Shown: positions 11,523 through 25,399 of the stretch, one piece after another
How the letters are laid out: every line of letters begins with the position of its first letter
Position numbering within the stretch: the first letter of the stretch is position 1
Origin: Prinia subflava
Lineage: Eukaryota > Chordata > Aves > Passeriformes > Cisticolidae
Assembly: GCF_021018805.1 (NCBI RefSeq)
Contig: NC_086248.1
Span: forward strand, 57,727,485 to 57,791,484
Direction: 5' to 3'
DNA: 64,000 nucleotides
Program-made: the position numbers and the translations under genes
The notes under the pieces: generated by a model
Database searches by the model: none
The model's input: only the letters and a program-made list of their open reading frames with translations
Told to the model about the DNA's origin: nothing

Positions 11523-14366
11523 TTACCCCCTCTATGTGTTAATTAAGATGCTTAAGAGGAACCTTTCACACTTTTGTTAACTTGATAACGTGAGGGTTAT
11601 AGTCACTCATAGGGCTCCAAACCTGGAAATGAAGGGCTAGGCTTGATACAGCTTTTAAAAAGTAGTCTTTTCCTGGAGCTGTAGTTCAGTCATAGGAAAC
11701 AGTTTAAGCTGTTGTTTTCTTTAGCACATACATGCATGGGAGTGGTACTGCTAAGAAGAGGGCGAGAGGGGAATAAGTGCTTACCCTTCAGCAGCCTGTT
11801 GGAGTTCTCTCTATTCACTTCAGCCCAATTGCAATTTCTGTTTTTGCTATTGCCAGTCTGCAGATTCATGTATTTTAAGGGTCCTCACCAGTCCTGGACT
11901 TGCTTTGTTTGCCTGCATCATCTTTCTGCTACAGTGATTTGTGAGGACCAGCAGCTGTCACATGAGCATCTGGAATTTTTATGGTTGTGCTGGAAAATAT
12001 TGCCTTGGAAAATATTGTTTGTTTATCTGAGGAGCCGAGGGACACCTCAGTGCTTTGGCCCCATTCTGTTTTGGGCTTGCTAGCACTGTCGTGATCGTGT
12101 ATCTCACCACAATTTTTCATTATCCAATATGAAAAGGTCTGTCACATGTTAGCTGCTGGCAAGAGAGTGTGTTATGGAAGATGATAGGCTCTTTAGCATT
12201 TAAAAAGTAAAGCTGTACGTAAATTAGAAGCTTCAGGAATTACTTCAGTTTTCTACTTTTATACAAAGCCAAAACAAGAAATAATCTTGCCTGACATTAT
12301 ACTTTTCTCCTTCTGTATGCCTTAAATTACTTCTCAGGCTATGGTTATGGAGCTACAAAGCTTTTATTTCTTAAAACAATTTAAAATATATGCATATCAT
12401 CATAACTTACTTCTTTTGGAATGCCACTTGGAAGAAAACACACTGCTTCTTCAGCCTGTGACAATTTCAAACAATGCATATGATTAGAGATTGCTGACAA
12501 GTCCTGACTTTGCATGTTTGTGTCTCTCTGAAAAATGGAGGCAAACATTTTCACATATATTTGACATCTGCTTAAGAAAGATAAATCCTGAAGTTGAAAC
12601 AGGAGAAGAGAACAAGTTTTAGGCTGACCACAGCAAAGTGAGAGTTCAGTTGAAAAAGTGTGCTGTTTAGGGGTCAAGGGAGCTGAAATGACTGTGTTCC
12701 TGGTGCTACAGGCTTTCTTGAAGGGCAGTGAGACTGATACCTGTTCTGAAAACAGTTGTTGCAAATCATCTGCAGGCTCTGCCAGGGACACTTGCTCAGT
12801 CTGCATTTTCAAGATGGCAACACAATTTACGAGATTTGCTGTCTGTTCAAAGTGCAGTTCTTTGGCAGTGAGGAAAGGTTAGCTTCTCTTGGGGTAGGTA
12901 AATGTGCTCATAGGGGGCTTCGTAGTGAAATGGGTACAAGAATGTGGGAGGAGCTGGGAGTCAGAAGGGTTTGCTGGAAGCTTTTGTTTAACTTGGGCTT
13001 TGGACTTCTTTGCAATAAATTCTTCTCTTGCATTTGTGCTCTGGTGGCAAGGATGTGCTCTTGATGTGGAAATAAAGTGTCTCCTTACAGCCCATTTTTT
13101 GGAGACTGCCAGGAAAGTGTGAATGTGTGTACTTGAAACCAAATGAATGGCAAGGAATTCTGACAGACTCATGAGATATTTTAAATGGAGGTGTCCTAAA
13201 ATGGTAACTTGAATTCTTTTCAAGAATGGTACATTTGGGTGTAATAAAAGGATTTTGGAAAGACAGTGAGTGGTTCAAAGCTTGCTGGCAATTAGATATT
13301 GACTAAAACAAGATAAAAATGACATGACACAGAACCCATGAGCACAGATGTCAGGTTGTGAAATGTGTGAAGGAAGGGTGGTGCTGCATGATGGAAATCC
13401 TAGTTAACAAACCAGCGGGGAAAATAGCACTTAAGTGCAAGAAAGAGATCTGAACGATTCCATTGAAAGTCCCTATTTTGAAAGGAATTAATACAACATT
13501 ACAATGACATAGAATATAGTCTGAACTTACACGTTCAGCTTCACCTTCCAGCACTTACTTGTTTTCTCTGTCTTCCAGTGATACAAAATTTTCAGATGAG
13601 ACATTTACTAAATTCTGAAGTGGTAATGAAATGGAGCTTGCTTTGTATATTTCTTACTGGCTTGGCCTATTTTGTCTGCAGAGAAGTGTTGGGCAAAGCT
13701 GGCTTTTTCTAACTCAATAGAAGCATCTGCATTGGCATCGTGATGACTCTTCCTTGGAGACTAGGCAAGAATTTCCCAGCCAGGAGAGGAAAGCACAAAG
13801 AGGTATTCTGGATGTTAAAGGGAAGTGGCCCTGTTTCTATTGTACTGGGCAGTTGCATCAATGTCACAGTCAAAACCATCTGATTTTTAAGGACTATCAC
13901 AATTTTTGCTGAAGTTGTCAAATACATAGTAAAAGATGAGTAAATAACAAGTTGTATCTGACTCTCAACTTCTATTTTCCTGATAAACTGATGTATTTAA
14001 ATGAATGATGGGGCCATGAACCAAGCTAGGCTTGCCAAACTGTTTTTTGGCCAGCTAGGGATCCCTATAAGCTGTTCCATTCCAAGTCAGAGCCAATTTT
14101 GGTTACTCAGTGGTAGATGCTTTATAGCAGGGGTTCTGAGCAAGTGCTTCTTAAACAGCTGCTCATACAAGAACTACTGTGTATGGACAGACCAGAGTCA
14201 GCACTGTGACCCCTGACTAGTGTTTCAGGCACCCATTCAAGCAACAGATAAATACCAAACTAAAAATAGCAAGTCCAGGGTACAGGGTAAGTATTTTCAG
14301 TCACCTACATAATAGGCTCTTTTGAAAACTTGTTAAAACACAGGATACCAAAAAATTGATTTGATT

Positions 14367-14422
14367 AAAAAAAAAAACCAAAAAAAAAACCAAAAAAAAA
14401 ACCACACAAAAACCAAAACCAA
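14367..14422. repeat. A-rich repeat, 12-bp period (A10CC)
   Basis: About three copies of a ten-A plus CC unit are followed by a shorter, degenerate AAAACC-like tail. This is simple sequence. It is the complement-style counterpart of the GGTTTT tracts elsewhere in the intron. Confidence 0.85.
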
Positions 14423-14596
14423 GTAGTGTATGCATGTATTTGTTTTACTTTTCCAAAATTCCATTTAGCAGTTAATTAGAGGAAAAAATACTCCTGTTGA
14501 TTCTTGGCAAATTACTTCCTTAGCTTCCATATAATAATGAATTAAAAAAAAGACAACCAGCCCTGAGAGGGAAAAAATCTTGAACAGAAGTGGGGA

Positions 14597-14640
14597 AAAG
14601 TAAAAGGATCTGTTATTTAAAGTAAAAGGATCTGTTATTT
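14597..14640. repeat. Perfect tandem duplication, 22-bp unit
   Basis: Two identical 22-bp copies lie head to tail (14597-14618 and 14619-14640), each containing AAAAGGATCTGTTATTT. They show no differences, so the duplication is likely recent. Confidence 0.9.
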
Positions 14641-17600
14641 ATCTTTCTTGGCCAAGGCACCTGCACAAGCCTCCAGTGCTGTTCGTGAAGTTGCAGGCTG
14701 CATCCAACACTGTATGAGTTACCTCCCTGCTGCTGATGGGAGAATGCAGCCAGTGAAATGTGGCAGCCAGCCCAGGCATCTAAATAAAGAGGAATGGTCT
14801 TCTGACAGAGCATAGAAAGCCTTCCTTCCAGCAAGAAAACTTGATGGGTGTGCTGGTGACCAACAGTAGGCAGTGTGTCTGCTAGGCAAGCATGACCTCA
14901 ACTGAGTTGGCAGAGCTCTAAGTGCAATAAAACTTAGTTTTTCTCGTAACACACTGTTCTTTCAATATCAGCTTTGTGGCCCCTGCTAGCAAACAGGCTG
15001 GAGAACTGTGGAAAGAGAGGAACCAAGATTTCTTCTTCTGCAGAGGCACTCCATTTTTACATGGTCTGTATGAACTCAAAAGCAACTCTGAGAGTAGTGG
15101 TCACATTGATGCAGAAATGTAAAGTGAATTTTAATGGCTACTTTGCCCAAACTAATTAAAGAGACCCCCTGATCTCCATTTGAAAATCCCATTGCCACCA
15201 CTCCTGGATGTAGGTAGGCCTGAATCTACATTGCAGCAGCTCGTGGAAATTATGATGCTTCATCTGTTGCAAGTTGCTAATATTAAAAGGCTCTACCTTC
15301 AAGTTCATATAGCAATGTTTTTTCAACTACTTGCTCTTTTGTTGTTTGGGAAGTGGTACCATGTTTGATTTAAAGCTTCATGCTGGCATAGCTGTGTGGC
15401 ACTGAGGCAGTTTAGTTTCTATATATTGGGTTGTTCTCAGAAACTGGCCCTGCCACCCCTTCTCTGAGTTACTTCAGTAAGGGTTTTGGCAGTGCTTGTA
15501 CCTGTCTCACTGTGCTTTAACCTAATTTCCCCTTTCCCCTCCTTCAGATGACTTTTTGACACAGTTGGCTGTCTTATTTTTCCCTCACTTCTTATACAGG
15601 TTAAAATGTTATGCTAACCATGTTGTGATGTAGGACCTAAGAGCTGACTTAAATTTAGTGCCTGTAACTGTAAGGAGTTTGTCTGGGGGAAACTGTGGTG
15701 TGTTGTCATCTTCTTTCTACCCTCTAACCTTCTAATTGAAGGAAAGACAAAACTGCAGTGGCACGTGCAAAGACAGCAGCTGACTCTGTGTTGGATTTCA
15801 ATGCATGAAGGCTTGTGTTCTGGGAGAGGGTGAAGATATTCAGGGAAGCTGGGTGGGGAGATCTGTGCTCTCCATGTGGATGTCCTTTCCCTGTCCTCTT
15901 TCACAAAGACTTGCCCATAAAGGGAGCTTTCACAGGAATTGTGTTGTGGGATTGATGTTCTTGTCTCTGCCCAAAACCCTGATCCCTCCTTGCTGACAGA
16001 GGGACCCCACCTGGGCTAAGGGCATAAGAGTCTTGTGTCCTTTTGTATCACCTGAGTGCCAGGATTGTGCTGTTGCCATTTCTGTGTATTTGCATGCACT
16101 TCTACAGTAAAAAAAACTTTGGGGTGCTTGTGCTGCTTCAAAGGAGCTGATTCTTTGGATGGAACTTGTAATTGGAATAGCATCTGTCTGTTTCATCTGC
16201 TCTCCTGTCACTTGAGAGCCAAGAGGAGAGGCTGATCTGTGACAGTGCCAGCTTGACACAAACAATGTTTTACCGTGACTGAGGCAAGAGAAAGAGCCAG
16301 CTTGGGTAATGAGATGGAAGAACTTGGCTTGAGTGGGTGATCCTCCCCTGATTATTAAAAATATCAGTTGTTAATTGCTTTAATGAGGTTCACAACTAGA
16401 ATTTAAGTGCTTTGCGTGTACTGTATATCCATTGACAAGTTAATATATTTTTCACTTTCACTTGAAGTCTGAAGTTGCAGCTGTACCTAACTGCTGGCAT
16501 GTACGTGGACATTAAGATGCCTTTATACTTGAGGGATTCCCAGAAGTTTTCAGGTGTTTAACACCATGGTTTTTGTGATTCTTTCTAAGTAAGGAAGTTT
16601 GAGCTGTTCTTGACTATTGTTAAGTAACATTAACATAAAGGATTAGTGTTCCAGTTGCCCTAGGGTGATATCCTTATATAGGGTTTGTCCTGCTTGAGAT
16701 CATTCTGTTCTGAATTCCTTCTTCCTTCCCACCACCCAAACTCAAACCCCACAATCTGTGACCCTGATTACTTACTCTTTCTAGGCAACTTGCAAAAGTA
16801 CTAATTGGCAAGTCATGTCAGATAACGTAGCTCACAGAGGGAGGATGTGCCTGTTGTTTGACTCCAAATCTCTAAATTTGTCATTATGTAGACTGATTAA
16901 ATCAAATCTTTGTGTCCCTCTTTTTTCTGTAAGGAACCTACTGCTCAAACTGGTCTCCTAACTGTATGACAGGAAAACATAATGGAGATGGTTATGGAGG
17001 AGGCCAAGAATTCACAACAGTGCTCTTTCAGGAGAGGCTGACTAGGCTGTGGGATAGGCATGCTTTTTCAATTGTCCAAGGAGTATGGCTGTATCCTTTT
17101 ATCCTAATCCTATGCTTTTTCTTACAGTATGTCTCTGCTGGGAGCAACACACACCTAACTTGCATACTGGCCTGGATCTGGGATGCTGTTAGGTTGTGCT
17201 TTAGATCTTGGAGCTTGAGAGTGCTCCCTGTTCCCTGGGTTCAGAAATGAATCTCCAACAGATTTCCTAGTTGAGATTTCCTTGTAATATTACGTGCACT
17301 TCCTAATATAAGCTTGAGGCTTTTTCCCACTTATCTACTAACCAACACAGGGTAAATTGGCAGATGCAGACAGGCTTTTTAAAACCTGTTTCTTTCTTCT
17401 CTGAGCCAGGTGGTTGTGGGCAAGCTTTGGTCTGGAAATCTAATTGCTGTGATAATAAACTATGACACTTGAATATAAATGCTCTGCCAACAGGGTTTGT
17501 TCTCTTGGTGTGAAAGCTGCCCTAATATAGCTACATTTTCTGGACCATGCAGTTTGTGCACACTGTGCACTGTGCACAAGGCTGAGCAAGCTGTGATCCA

Positions 17601-18583
17601 GCTGTGCCTGCCTGTGTAAACATCATCACTGTGTGTTTAAATGTCTGTCCATCTTTCTCACCTTTTCTGCAGCTTTGTTTCACCCTCTATATTGCTAGAC
17701 TTTGCAAATTCCTAGGTAAGCTCCCCCTCTGCTTCACAGCAAGGTTTGTAATCCTCCATGCAGAGCTCCATAAGCATTGTTCTTGGCATTACTCTTCAAT
17801 TAACAACTGGTAAACACTTAAAATGTTTAACTAGTCCAAACTGAAATAATCTGAGTTAAGGAGGTTCACAGTTTGTGCCTGCCTCAGCTGGAATATCTTG
17901 GAAAGCTTTTTAGGTAAGACTTCAGTTATTTCTGATGTTGAGACTACAATCAGGAAATAAAAAATGTGATTTTCCACCTTGCTTGAGGACTTTCAACAGC
18001 AGAGTTGAAACTCTGGTATGTGTGATCTTGGAAGTTTAGGAGGGACCAGATTTGCTGTGCATTGGAGATTCCTGTGGCCGGTTTATGAGAGTGTTCTCAG
18101 TTTAATCAGGCAACTCCCCTCCTCTTTCACTTGTTCTTGTCATGTGCCTGAACTTGTTGAAGTTTGGCAATAAGCTCAAAGATTGTCATATGTGAGCAAG
18201 CTTGCTCTGTGGGGAACTAGAAGGGGCTGGGCTCTTGCAGTTTCATCTTGGCAGGAAGCCCTCATCACGGTGCCTGGCAGCTCAGTTGCTCCTTTTTCTG
18301 CTTCCAGCAGTCCTTTCTCTGGCCCTCGGTTGCAGAGAGTGGGTACAAAGGATGGATGTGGAAGCAAATACCTGAAAAGATAGGAGTAGAGGTGGTAGGA
18401 TTTTGCAGGGAACAGGATGTTAAAGCGGAGGACTACATTTTTAAGAACAGGAGGCAGAGGGCAATGCGTACTTGAGGATAAAAGTTAGACTCTTGTTCTC
18501 CAGACCGAGAACTGTACGTAGGGCTCAGAGGACCTTTCCGTGCTTCACCAGCAACTTCAGGGCCCCTTGTGTTCGCAAAGTGT

Positions 18584-18602
18584 TACCTCCCTCTAGTGGT
18601 GT
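18584..18602 (-). promoter_or_regulatory. Possible CTCF-type site
   Basis: The + strand reads ACCTCCCTCTAGTGGTG. The reverse complement contains CCACTAGAGGGAGG, which resembles the CTCF core CCACNAGRGGGC. It sits in a locally CpG-containing stretch of intron 1. A single short motif match is weak evidence and occupancy is unknown. Confidence 0.3.
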
Positions 18603-21600
18603 GTGCACAAGGCTATGGATACCAGCTCCGGGGTGAGGGTACGCCAGATCTGGACCATGTAGAGAAGAGACCGTGTCCTTGACTTTTATTCAGCCCTTCA
18701 TACCATCCTATGTAGATGCATTTGGTGCACCAGTGAATACTGGGCAGCTTGCATAAAGCTGTTCTGTTGACCAGTGTGCACTTAGTGTCCACCCTTTGTT
18801 GTGTGTTTAACTGGGCCCACGTGATGTCAGACTTGAGGACAGGCTCAGCACAGAGAATATTTCTGTCAAAGAGCCACACTGCCACAGATAAATCATGATT
18901 ATTCATAAATAGTATGATTATTGACTCGAATGAGTGGAGAAATCTGGTAACTTTGCCTTGAATGGCTCTGCATTTTTATTCAGTAAACGAGTGATAGAGG
19001 AAGATAGACGTGCTGTTGGTGGAAGAGGCTGCTGCTCTGGTTAGAGCAGATTGGGTACAATACGGGCTTTTCCACCTGTTAGTTGGAGCCAAGACTGAAT
19101 GGCATGTGCTCGGGAGTGTGGGGCCTTGGTCTGTGTACTGCCCTTGAGATTCCACCCTCAGTGACTGGTTGCTAATGAGTTAAGTGCCTGATGGGGCAGA
19201 AAATAATATGTAACTGCATGCTAAAGATTTTATCATACTGGGAGCAGCATCCTAAATGTGTTCACTGATTATCAGCAGTACAAACTAATGTTCACTGTTG
19301 CATGAACTGCTTCACCTGGACCAAAAGAAATGACAGCTAATTTTTTTTCTTGTCTAACATTAGATCATCATGTCTGCTATCACATTACTGCTCTGAATAT
19401 TTTAGAATTGGAGAAAACATGCTGTCATTTAGTAATTGGGTTTTACTACTGAGGATTCTTGTTCCTACTGCAAATTTCATTCACCCTGGCACTTTTGAGT
19501 ACCTTCTTGCTGTCTTCAGCATCCTTTCCTAATCTTCTCTTCCTTATACCAATCATTAGGGCAGTCTTTTTGTCTTGCTAATAGCTTTATTTTAGCTGTG
19601 TATTTTGACTCTGCACTTAACTAGGATTGGCTTTAAATAAAAAAGTTTTCTTTAATTCTGGATTAATAATTTTTGATCACTTAAACTATTTTTTAACTAT
19701 ATATTTTTTTCACTTTTATCCATTTTTGCCCTCATGTATAAGTCCTCCCAAACTGAATGTTTTGAAACAAGAAATATGTAAGGTGGGTTTTTTGTTTGTT
19801 TTCTAAAAATTACTATTTAGTCATATTCATTTACCTGGACTGAGTGCAATCCATTCATAATCCCACCAGGTTAGATATGCAACCAATGACTTCTAGTCCT
19901 GGTAATTTATGGGGTTTTTTTATTTATCATCCTGAGACTTGCATCCCTGTCTTGCAGTGTCTGCAGATGAACTGGTTTAGAGTTGCCTTTATTAGATATT
20001 AGATATTATTTGCCTGTTCTAAAATAAATAAATATTTTCATATATTAAATGGATATTTCCAGAAAAACTGGTCCTATTTTCTAGTTTGGTTTTAATCACT
20101 TACTGGCGATCTTCCAGGACTCCTAGAGAAATCCCGATTCATACAATCTGAAACTTTCATCTGTCTGAATTGTATGGTCATCTTTCCTTCCTTTTCCTTC
20201 TTTTTTTCTCTTGTTATCCTTTCCTGCTGTTTCCAAATTCACTATACAAACGATGGCTTTAACTTTTCATGCTATGTTTAGCTTCTCCTTTCTTTCCCAG
20301 GTTTAAAATCTAAAGTCAAAATCAAACAAGACTATTTAATTATTTCCCAGCACTGCAATTGTGATGGTGCACAGTGAATGACAGTGAGGGTGTGGGATAA
20401 TAGGTTAATTTGCCAGTTGGATTTATAGTGGGAAATTATCCATAGGGCTACCATTGCCCTTTGAATTTTAAAGCCTCCAATCGATGTTTAATTAGTAGAT
20501 ACTTGGAATGATGACAGACAGAATTTTGCTGTACTGGAGGTGCTATCCTCATGGTCAGTATACTGGAGTGTGCAAGTCTTCTTCAAGATGCCTCTTCAAA
20601 ATCCAGCCCTTTGGCTTAGGCTGCTGTGGGAGCTGATTTTGAAGACCTTTCTGTGGTCTCACTAATGAGACAGGATGTTCACCTGTTTCTGTTTCATTCA
20701 CCACTGCCAGCTGGAGAGGTTGTAATGTCTTAAACTGCTACAGCTATTTGCTACTTAATGCACATCTGTGCCCAAGGTCTTTTGCCAGTAGCCTGGAAAG
20801 AATTCATGCAACCTAAAGAGTGGTGGGGCTGTCTTTCAATGTGAGGTTGAATTTAAGTTGCATTAAATGTCATGGAAGTTGTCTTTGGTGTTTTCTGACT
20901 TTTGAATGATTAAGCAGAAATCAGCTCATATTCTGCCTACATTGTCAATGCAGACTGCAGAAGGTGCTTAAAAACAGAGTGTCCATCCTCCTCTCCAAGA
21001 GTTTCAGTTGATAGATGCTTGCCCCCAGAACCCCCACACCCCTTCTATTTTAGCTTTTCTGGGGGCTGCTCCCTGTCAGCATGCTGCTGGTGATTTCTTG
21101 CCCCCCCACCCCCATCCTCTGCTGTTTGCATCACTCTGTCTCCCTCTTACTGAAGCAGAACTGGTAGCAGTGTTCGGTTTTTTGCACAGCCTCATGACAG
21201 TAAAAAGACCCTTAAATTACCATCCTTTGGCTATTCACAGACCCTTTCAGGCTTGGCCCAGCCCAGTCTGTATCTAGCTGCTGAATTGTAATTGGAGCAA
21301 CCAGACTAATGTCACCAATAAAATTTGTCAAACAGAAGGCATGACTTTGTCTTTCCTCTCTGTCATTACAGCTGTTACGGAGTGGTCAGGCTCCCAACCT
21401 AAGGGCATGTTTTGCATGCCTAATGTAAAACTCCTTGGATCATGCAGGCACAGTAGTTCAGATAGAGAAAAAAAGTTCTGATTATTTGTTCATTCAGCCA
21501 AAAATAACAGCAAGAGTTAGCTTTTTTGGCTTCCACCTCCATTTGTGTTGTGTGTCTGAGTTCAAACCTGCTGTGAAGTGAAGATACACATGATCTTTTA

Positions 21601-23974
21601 CAGAAAATGTAACTTAATTGAATGTCATAGTGTCAGGTACAATTATAGTTCCTTGTTTCAGAAATATTTGTAATTTATTTTTTGTTATCACTTTTTGTGA
21701 TGTACAGGAGCTGTGTTACCTCTTATACCAAAGTTTCAGTGAACTGCTGATGCAGTTGCCCTCTGAATTGATGGCACTGTGAACCTTGAAGATGTAGGAG
21801 AAAGTTGATTTGAAGAAGGGAAGAGGGATAGAAGCAATGGTTTCTTCCACTCAACTGGTACCATTTAGAGTAAAACTAACTTTTCAGGAGCACTCAACTT
21901 CAATGAAGTGTGATCACAAAAAAGCATTATATACCTTCTAGACAATTTCTCCTCACTGCTGCTTTTTAACGTTGTTTCAGTTTGCTAGAGTGCTGCTCCA
22001 AGAGACAAGAGTTCAAAATGTGTATCTGACAAAATATTCAATGTGCTGAGCAGCACTTCTGAATGCAGACATATGCACAATTGCTATTTACACAGTTCAG
22101 TGGATGTGTGTTTTGATAAGTTTACAATATTAGCAGTAACTCCAGACACCCTGTCTTAACAGTATTTAGGCTGAGCTGCTTAGATAAAATGTTCAGGAGA
22201 TTTACTTTACCTTTGTGGGGAATTTCTGGTTCTTGGTGTGATACGCAAATTAGCATAGAGTTGGGATAGTAAGCTACTAAGTAACAATACCAGTGTTATG
22301 GATTATTCTTCATTCTTTCCAATTCTGATGGCTTTTACTGAACATATAGCCTATGGAACGCTTCTCTTCCTCTCGTTTAAATTGCTAGTGAATCTACTGC
22401 ACTGGGTTAGAAACTCCTATATTGCGAGATTCTGTTACAGTAATTGGTGTCTTTACTTCACCTCAGCAAATGGCCACACTTCCTTTCTGACCAGGCTGAT
22501 TGGGCAAAGGGTGTGCTTTGTGTATTTTTGTTCATTGGCTCTAACTGCAGGCATGACTGTGCTGTAGTGTCCCTGCACACTTTCCTTCAGAGATGGAGAA
22601 TGGGGAACTTAATCACCCAACTTCTCTCCTTCCTCATCACACTCAAAGAGGTGTTGAACAGTTGGCATTTTAGGTGGAGTTTGATACAGCTAGTTGTTTG
22701 CCACTTTGGTGCTTAACTTCACTTAGATTAACTTGAAATAACTTATTTTGATCACTAATGTTTGGACTCTCTTTTACCCAGTAGAAGAATAATTTTGCTA
22801 TTACCTGAGGCGATTGCTGTTGGAGCTGTTAAATTATTTCACAGTTGTTGAAACTTCTGTAACTTGCTAGAACCACCACATTTTTGTTAAAATGCTTCTT
22901 TAAAGGATCTTGGAAAGGGTTGGTACAAGAAGGGGGCACAAGAAGGCAGCAGCTGCTGCTGTGATCTTTTTGCTCCATCCTGAATCTTAAATATACCCTC
23001 CCCTTTGGAGGCTTTCAAGTCCCTGTTTTCATTAGGTAGGTGCCAAAGTGATGCCGCATCAGCGAGTTGATTGATGGCAGTGTTCTTGTGCGAGAGGAGA
23101 GTCTTGCAGTGCCCATGTGTTGGTTTAGATGGAGGAGGGGCAACAGAGGAGCTGTGTGCCATGGCTCTGAGGCTGCTGTCAAGGCTGGACTTGGTGTGGC
23201 AGAGTGGCTGAGGCCAGTGTTTAGTATGTACAGCAGGGAGCTGCTTAACAATTTTGATGATAAAATGTATAAAATGGCCAGCAGAATGTTTTTTGCATAA
23301 CTGAAAATGAAATAAATGGTGATATCTGTGGATGGTAAATTCTCATTGGGATTCTAGAGCCCAAGGGTCCTTCAAAATATATGGACTGCTGCTCTGACTC
23401 AGGGAACAAGGCATCTGATGTGTTGGTAATGCAAAGAGAGAAAGAAGTGTGGGGGTGGAGGAGGTTTAAGAAAAATTCTCTAAAGTATTCTATGCCTTAG
23501 ACTTTGTGCTTCACTGCAGGTACTGAAAATCTGAGTTCTTCTGGTGGAGCATGGATGTCATCCTTGTAAGCCAACTTTACACAAGGGAGATTTTCCACAG
23601 TGTTACCAAGAAAAGCAGTCCAGTCAAAAATGCTTTCAAAACAATTTTGTGGCATGCTGCAGTTGTTGTCTACTTCCTCTTCTTTCTACTTTTTCTTCTT
23701 CATCCTCTTGCCCAGTACTGTGAGACTAGCACGACATGTCATGCTGGCCATGAGTTAGTAACACATCCTGGCTGTGAACAAAGCATTGCTTAAGAGCTGT
23801 CACCTCCTGTGAGGCTTGGCCTGGTGCTGGCCTGGGAGCAAGGAATCAAGCCAGCGTCCCTATTGATTTCCTTGTCTGGCTCCAGGAGTATGGGTTTGTG
23901 TGCTATCACTAGGCTGCTTTTGGGGTTAGTTAAAAGATAGCCCTATGGACTAAGTGGGTATTTGTGCATTTCAG

Positions 23975-24058
23975 GAAGAAGAAATGCCAGAGGTAGAAAT
24001 TGACATTGATGACCTTCTTGATGCAGCCAATGAAGAGGAGAGAGCTCTCAAATTACAG
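23975..24058 (+). CDS. PPP1R14C: PPP1R14C exon 2 (coding, internal)
   Basis: This exon encodes 28 residues in frame 0: EEEMPEVEIDIDDLLDA, followed by ANEEERALKLQ. The acceptor is TTTGTGCATTTCAG and the donor is CAG|GTAATA. The acidic EMPEVEIDIDDLL stretch is characteristic of the PPP1R14 (CPI-17, PHI-1, KEPI, GBPI) family, and the wording fits PPP1R14C best. In this family the product binds the catalytic site of protein phosphatase 1, including myosin phosphatase, and inhibits it after PKC-type phosphorylation of a threonine encoded upstream, here outside the window. These residues form part of the helical inhibitor domain. The exon is 84 nt with phase 0 at both ends. PPP1R14B is the main alternative, but the C-terminus in exon 4 argues against it. 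Confidence 0.92.
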
Positions 24059-25399
24059 GTAATATTATTTTATTATTTTAAATAGGAAGGTGGCTGAAGT
24101 AATGCATCTGGATCGATATCTTGCATTTGATTGAATCCACTGTAAATGTAGAATTAGAATGGGGAGACTTCTAGGTCTAGTCTAGCATAGTCTACCAGAC
24201 TATTCAAAGGTAATCAAAATCCTTTCAGATAAAATTTTTTTGGAAGGTAGGTGATAACACAAGTAAATAAAAGTTCAAAGAACCCAGTAATAGAGGAAAG
24301 TATGCTAAGCCAAATTTGCCTCATTCCAATTTGTGCAAGTATATGAAATAAAGAACAGAAAACAGGAAAACAAAGAACAGCACATGGAAAAAGTTATATG
24401 GCTGAGAGTTGGTTATGATGACCAGATAGTTTCTGTGATGCACTTCAGCAGTAAAAATGTGTATACAGACCAGAACTCTTCCCTTGTGCTTCAACTACTG
24501 GCAGTTATTTCTGTCCAGATAGAAATTGGAACCCAAAAAGTTCAAAGAAAGGGTAAGATGGTCAGGAACAGGAATTAGTAGGGAAATTCAAAAGCTATCT
24601 ACTGAAATTACACAGTTTAAACCAGCTCTCTAAATCTTTGAATCGTGTGTGAGGTAGGAGTTAATGAATGGAAGAATGAGGGGGAGAAGAAAAGGAACAT
24701 CATTGCCCTAATATCTCTCTCTCGAAATGAACATATAAAACCAATAGGAAATGTCTCCATTTGTAATCTTTTCAGATGCACTAAGAGAAGGAAAACTGTT
24801 CCAGAGTTGTGGCTTGCCCTCAGCTTGCTTCTGGGAGGTGATTAATGTGGTGCTTCAATGCAGCATATCTCATTTTAGTGCCTGTTAGCACTATTTTCCT
24901 GTTGCCCACTGGCCAGCCACAGAGACATGGGGCATGGCCCCAGGCTCTTTGCTCAGCATTCATAAATAGCTTTGCTGCTTCTGCCTAAACCAGCTACAGC
25001 AGCCCCCTGCTAGGAATGCCCTGCTAGGAATAACTAACGTCTCTATTTCTGCATTGCGAAGACTCTCATGTCCTCACAGAAAGCCGCCTTTCATGTGTCT
25101 GTTCCTGGGAGAAATGTTCTTGGATTCTCCTCCTCTTTTCAGTTTTTCTGGGAGACAGGGATTTTGTAACTTCCTACCTGGAGAAAGAAGCCATTATTTC
25201 TCTCCTGGTACAAATCATTCTGATCCATGTAGGGAGCAAAGGTGACTTGTATAACTCTGGGTTTTCAGTAACATCTTCATTCAGTGATTCCTGTTCTTTT
25301 TCCTTTTTTTTCTCCCCTCCCTTTCCAGGTTTCATACCATGTTGTTTATGTTCATTATTACTCTGTATGGATACTGACACTTTCATATTTTGCTTCTAG
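24059..25399 (+). other. PPP1R14C: Intron 2 of PPP1R14C
   Basis: A 1,341-bp intron with GTAATA donor and TTGCTTCTAG acceptor. It is AT-rich and contains a C/T-rich run around 25290-25330, just ahead of the acceptor region. A short direct repeat, CTGCTAGGAAT, occurs twice at about 25007-25030. I recognise no mobile element or other gene in it. Confidence 0.85.

Larger units (their letters stand above)
1..23974 (+). other. PPP1R14C: Intron 1 of PPP1R14C, 3' part (no exon seen)
   Basis: This stretch lies upstream of the first recognisable coding exon and ends in a pyrimidine-rich AG acceptor at 23973-23974. I looked in both strands for the basic N-terminal and central inhibitory segment that exon 1 of this gene encodes and did not find it, so the window starts inside intron 1. 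The sequence is ordinary avian intron: AT-rich, dense in stops, with short chance ORFs only. Its recognisable contents are a GC-rich start, one antisense CR1 tail, short tandem duplications, a hairpin, and T-rich or A-rich tracts, each listed separately. About 19.6-20.3 kb is especially AT-rich. Calling it an intron rests on the downstream exons; an unannotated non-coding gene inside it cannot be excluded. Confidence 0.75.

Noticed and set aside
17554..17579. Imperfect palindrome around GTGCAC repeats
   Set aside because: Arms are only 8 bp and arise from a short TGTGCAC repeat; no functional site follows.
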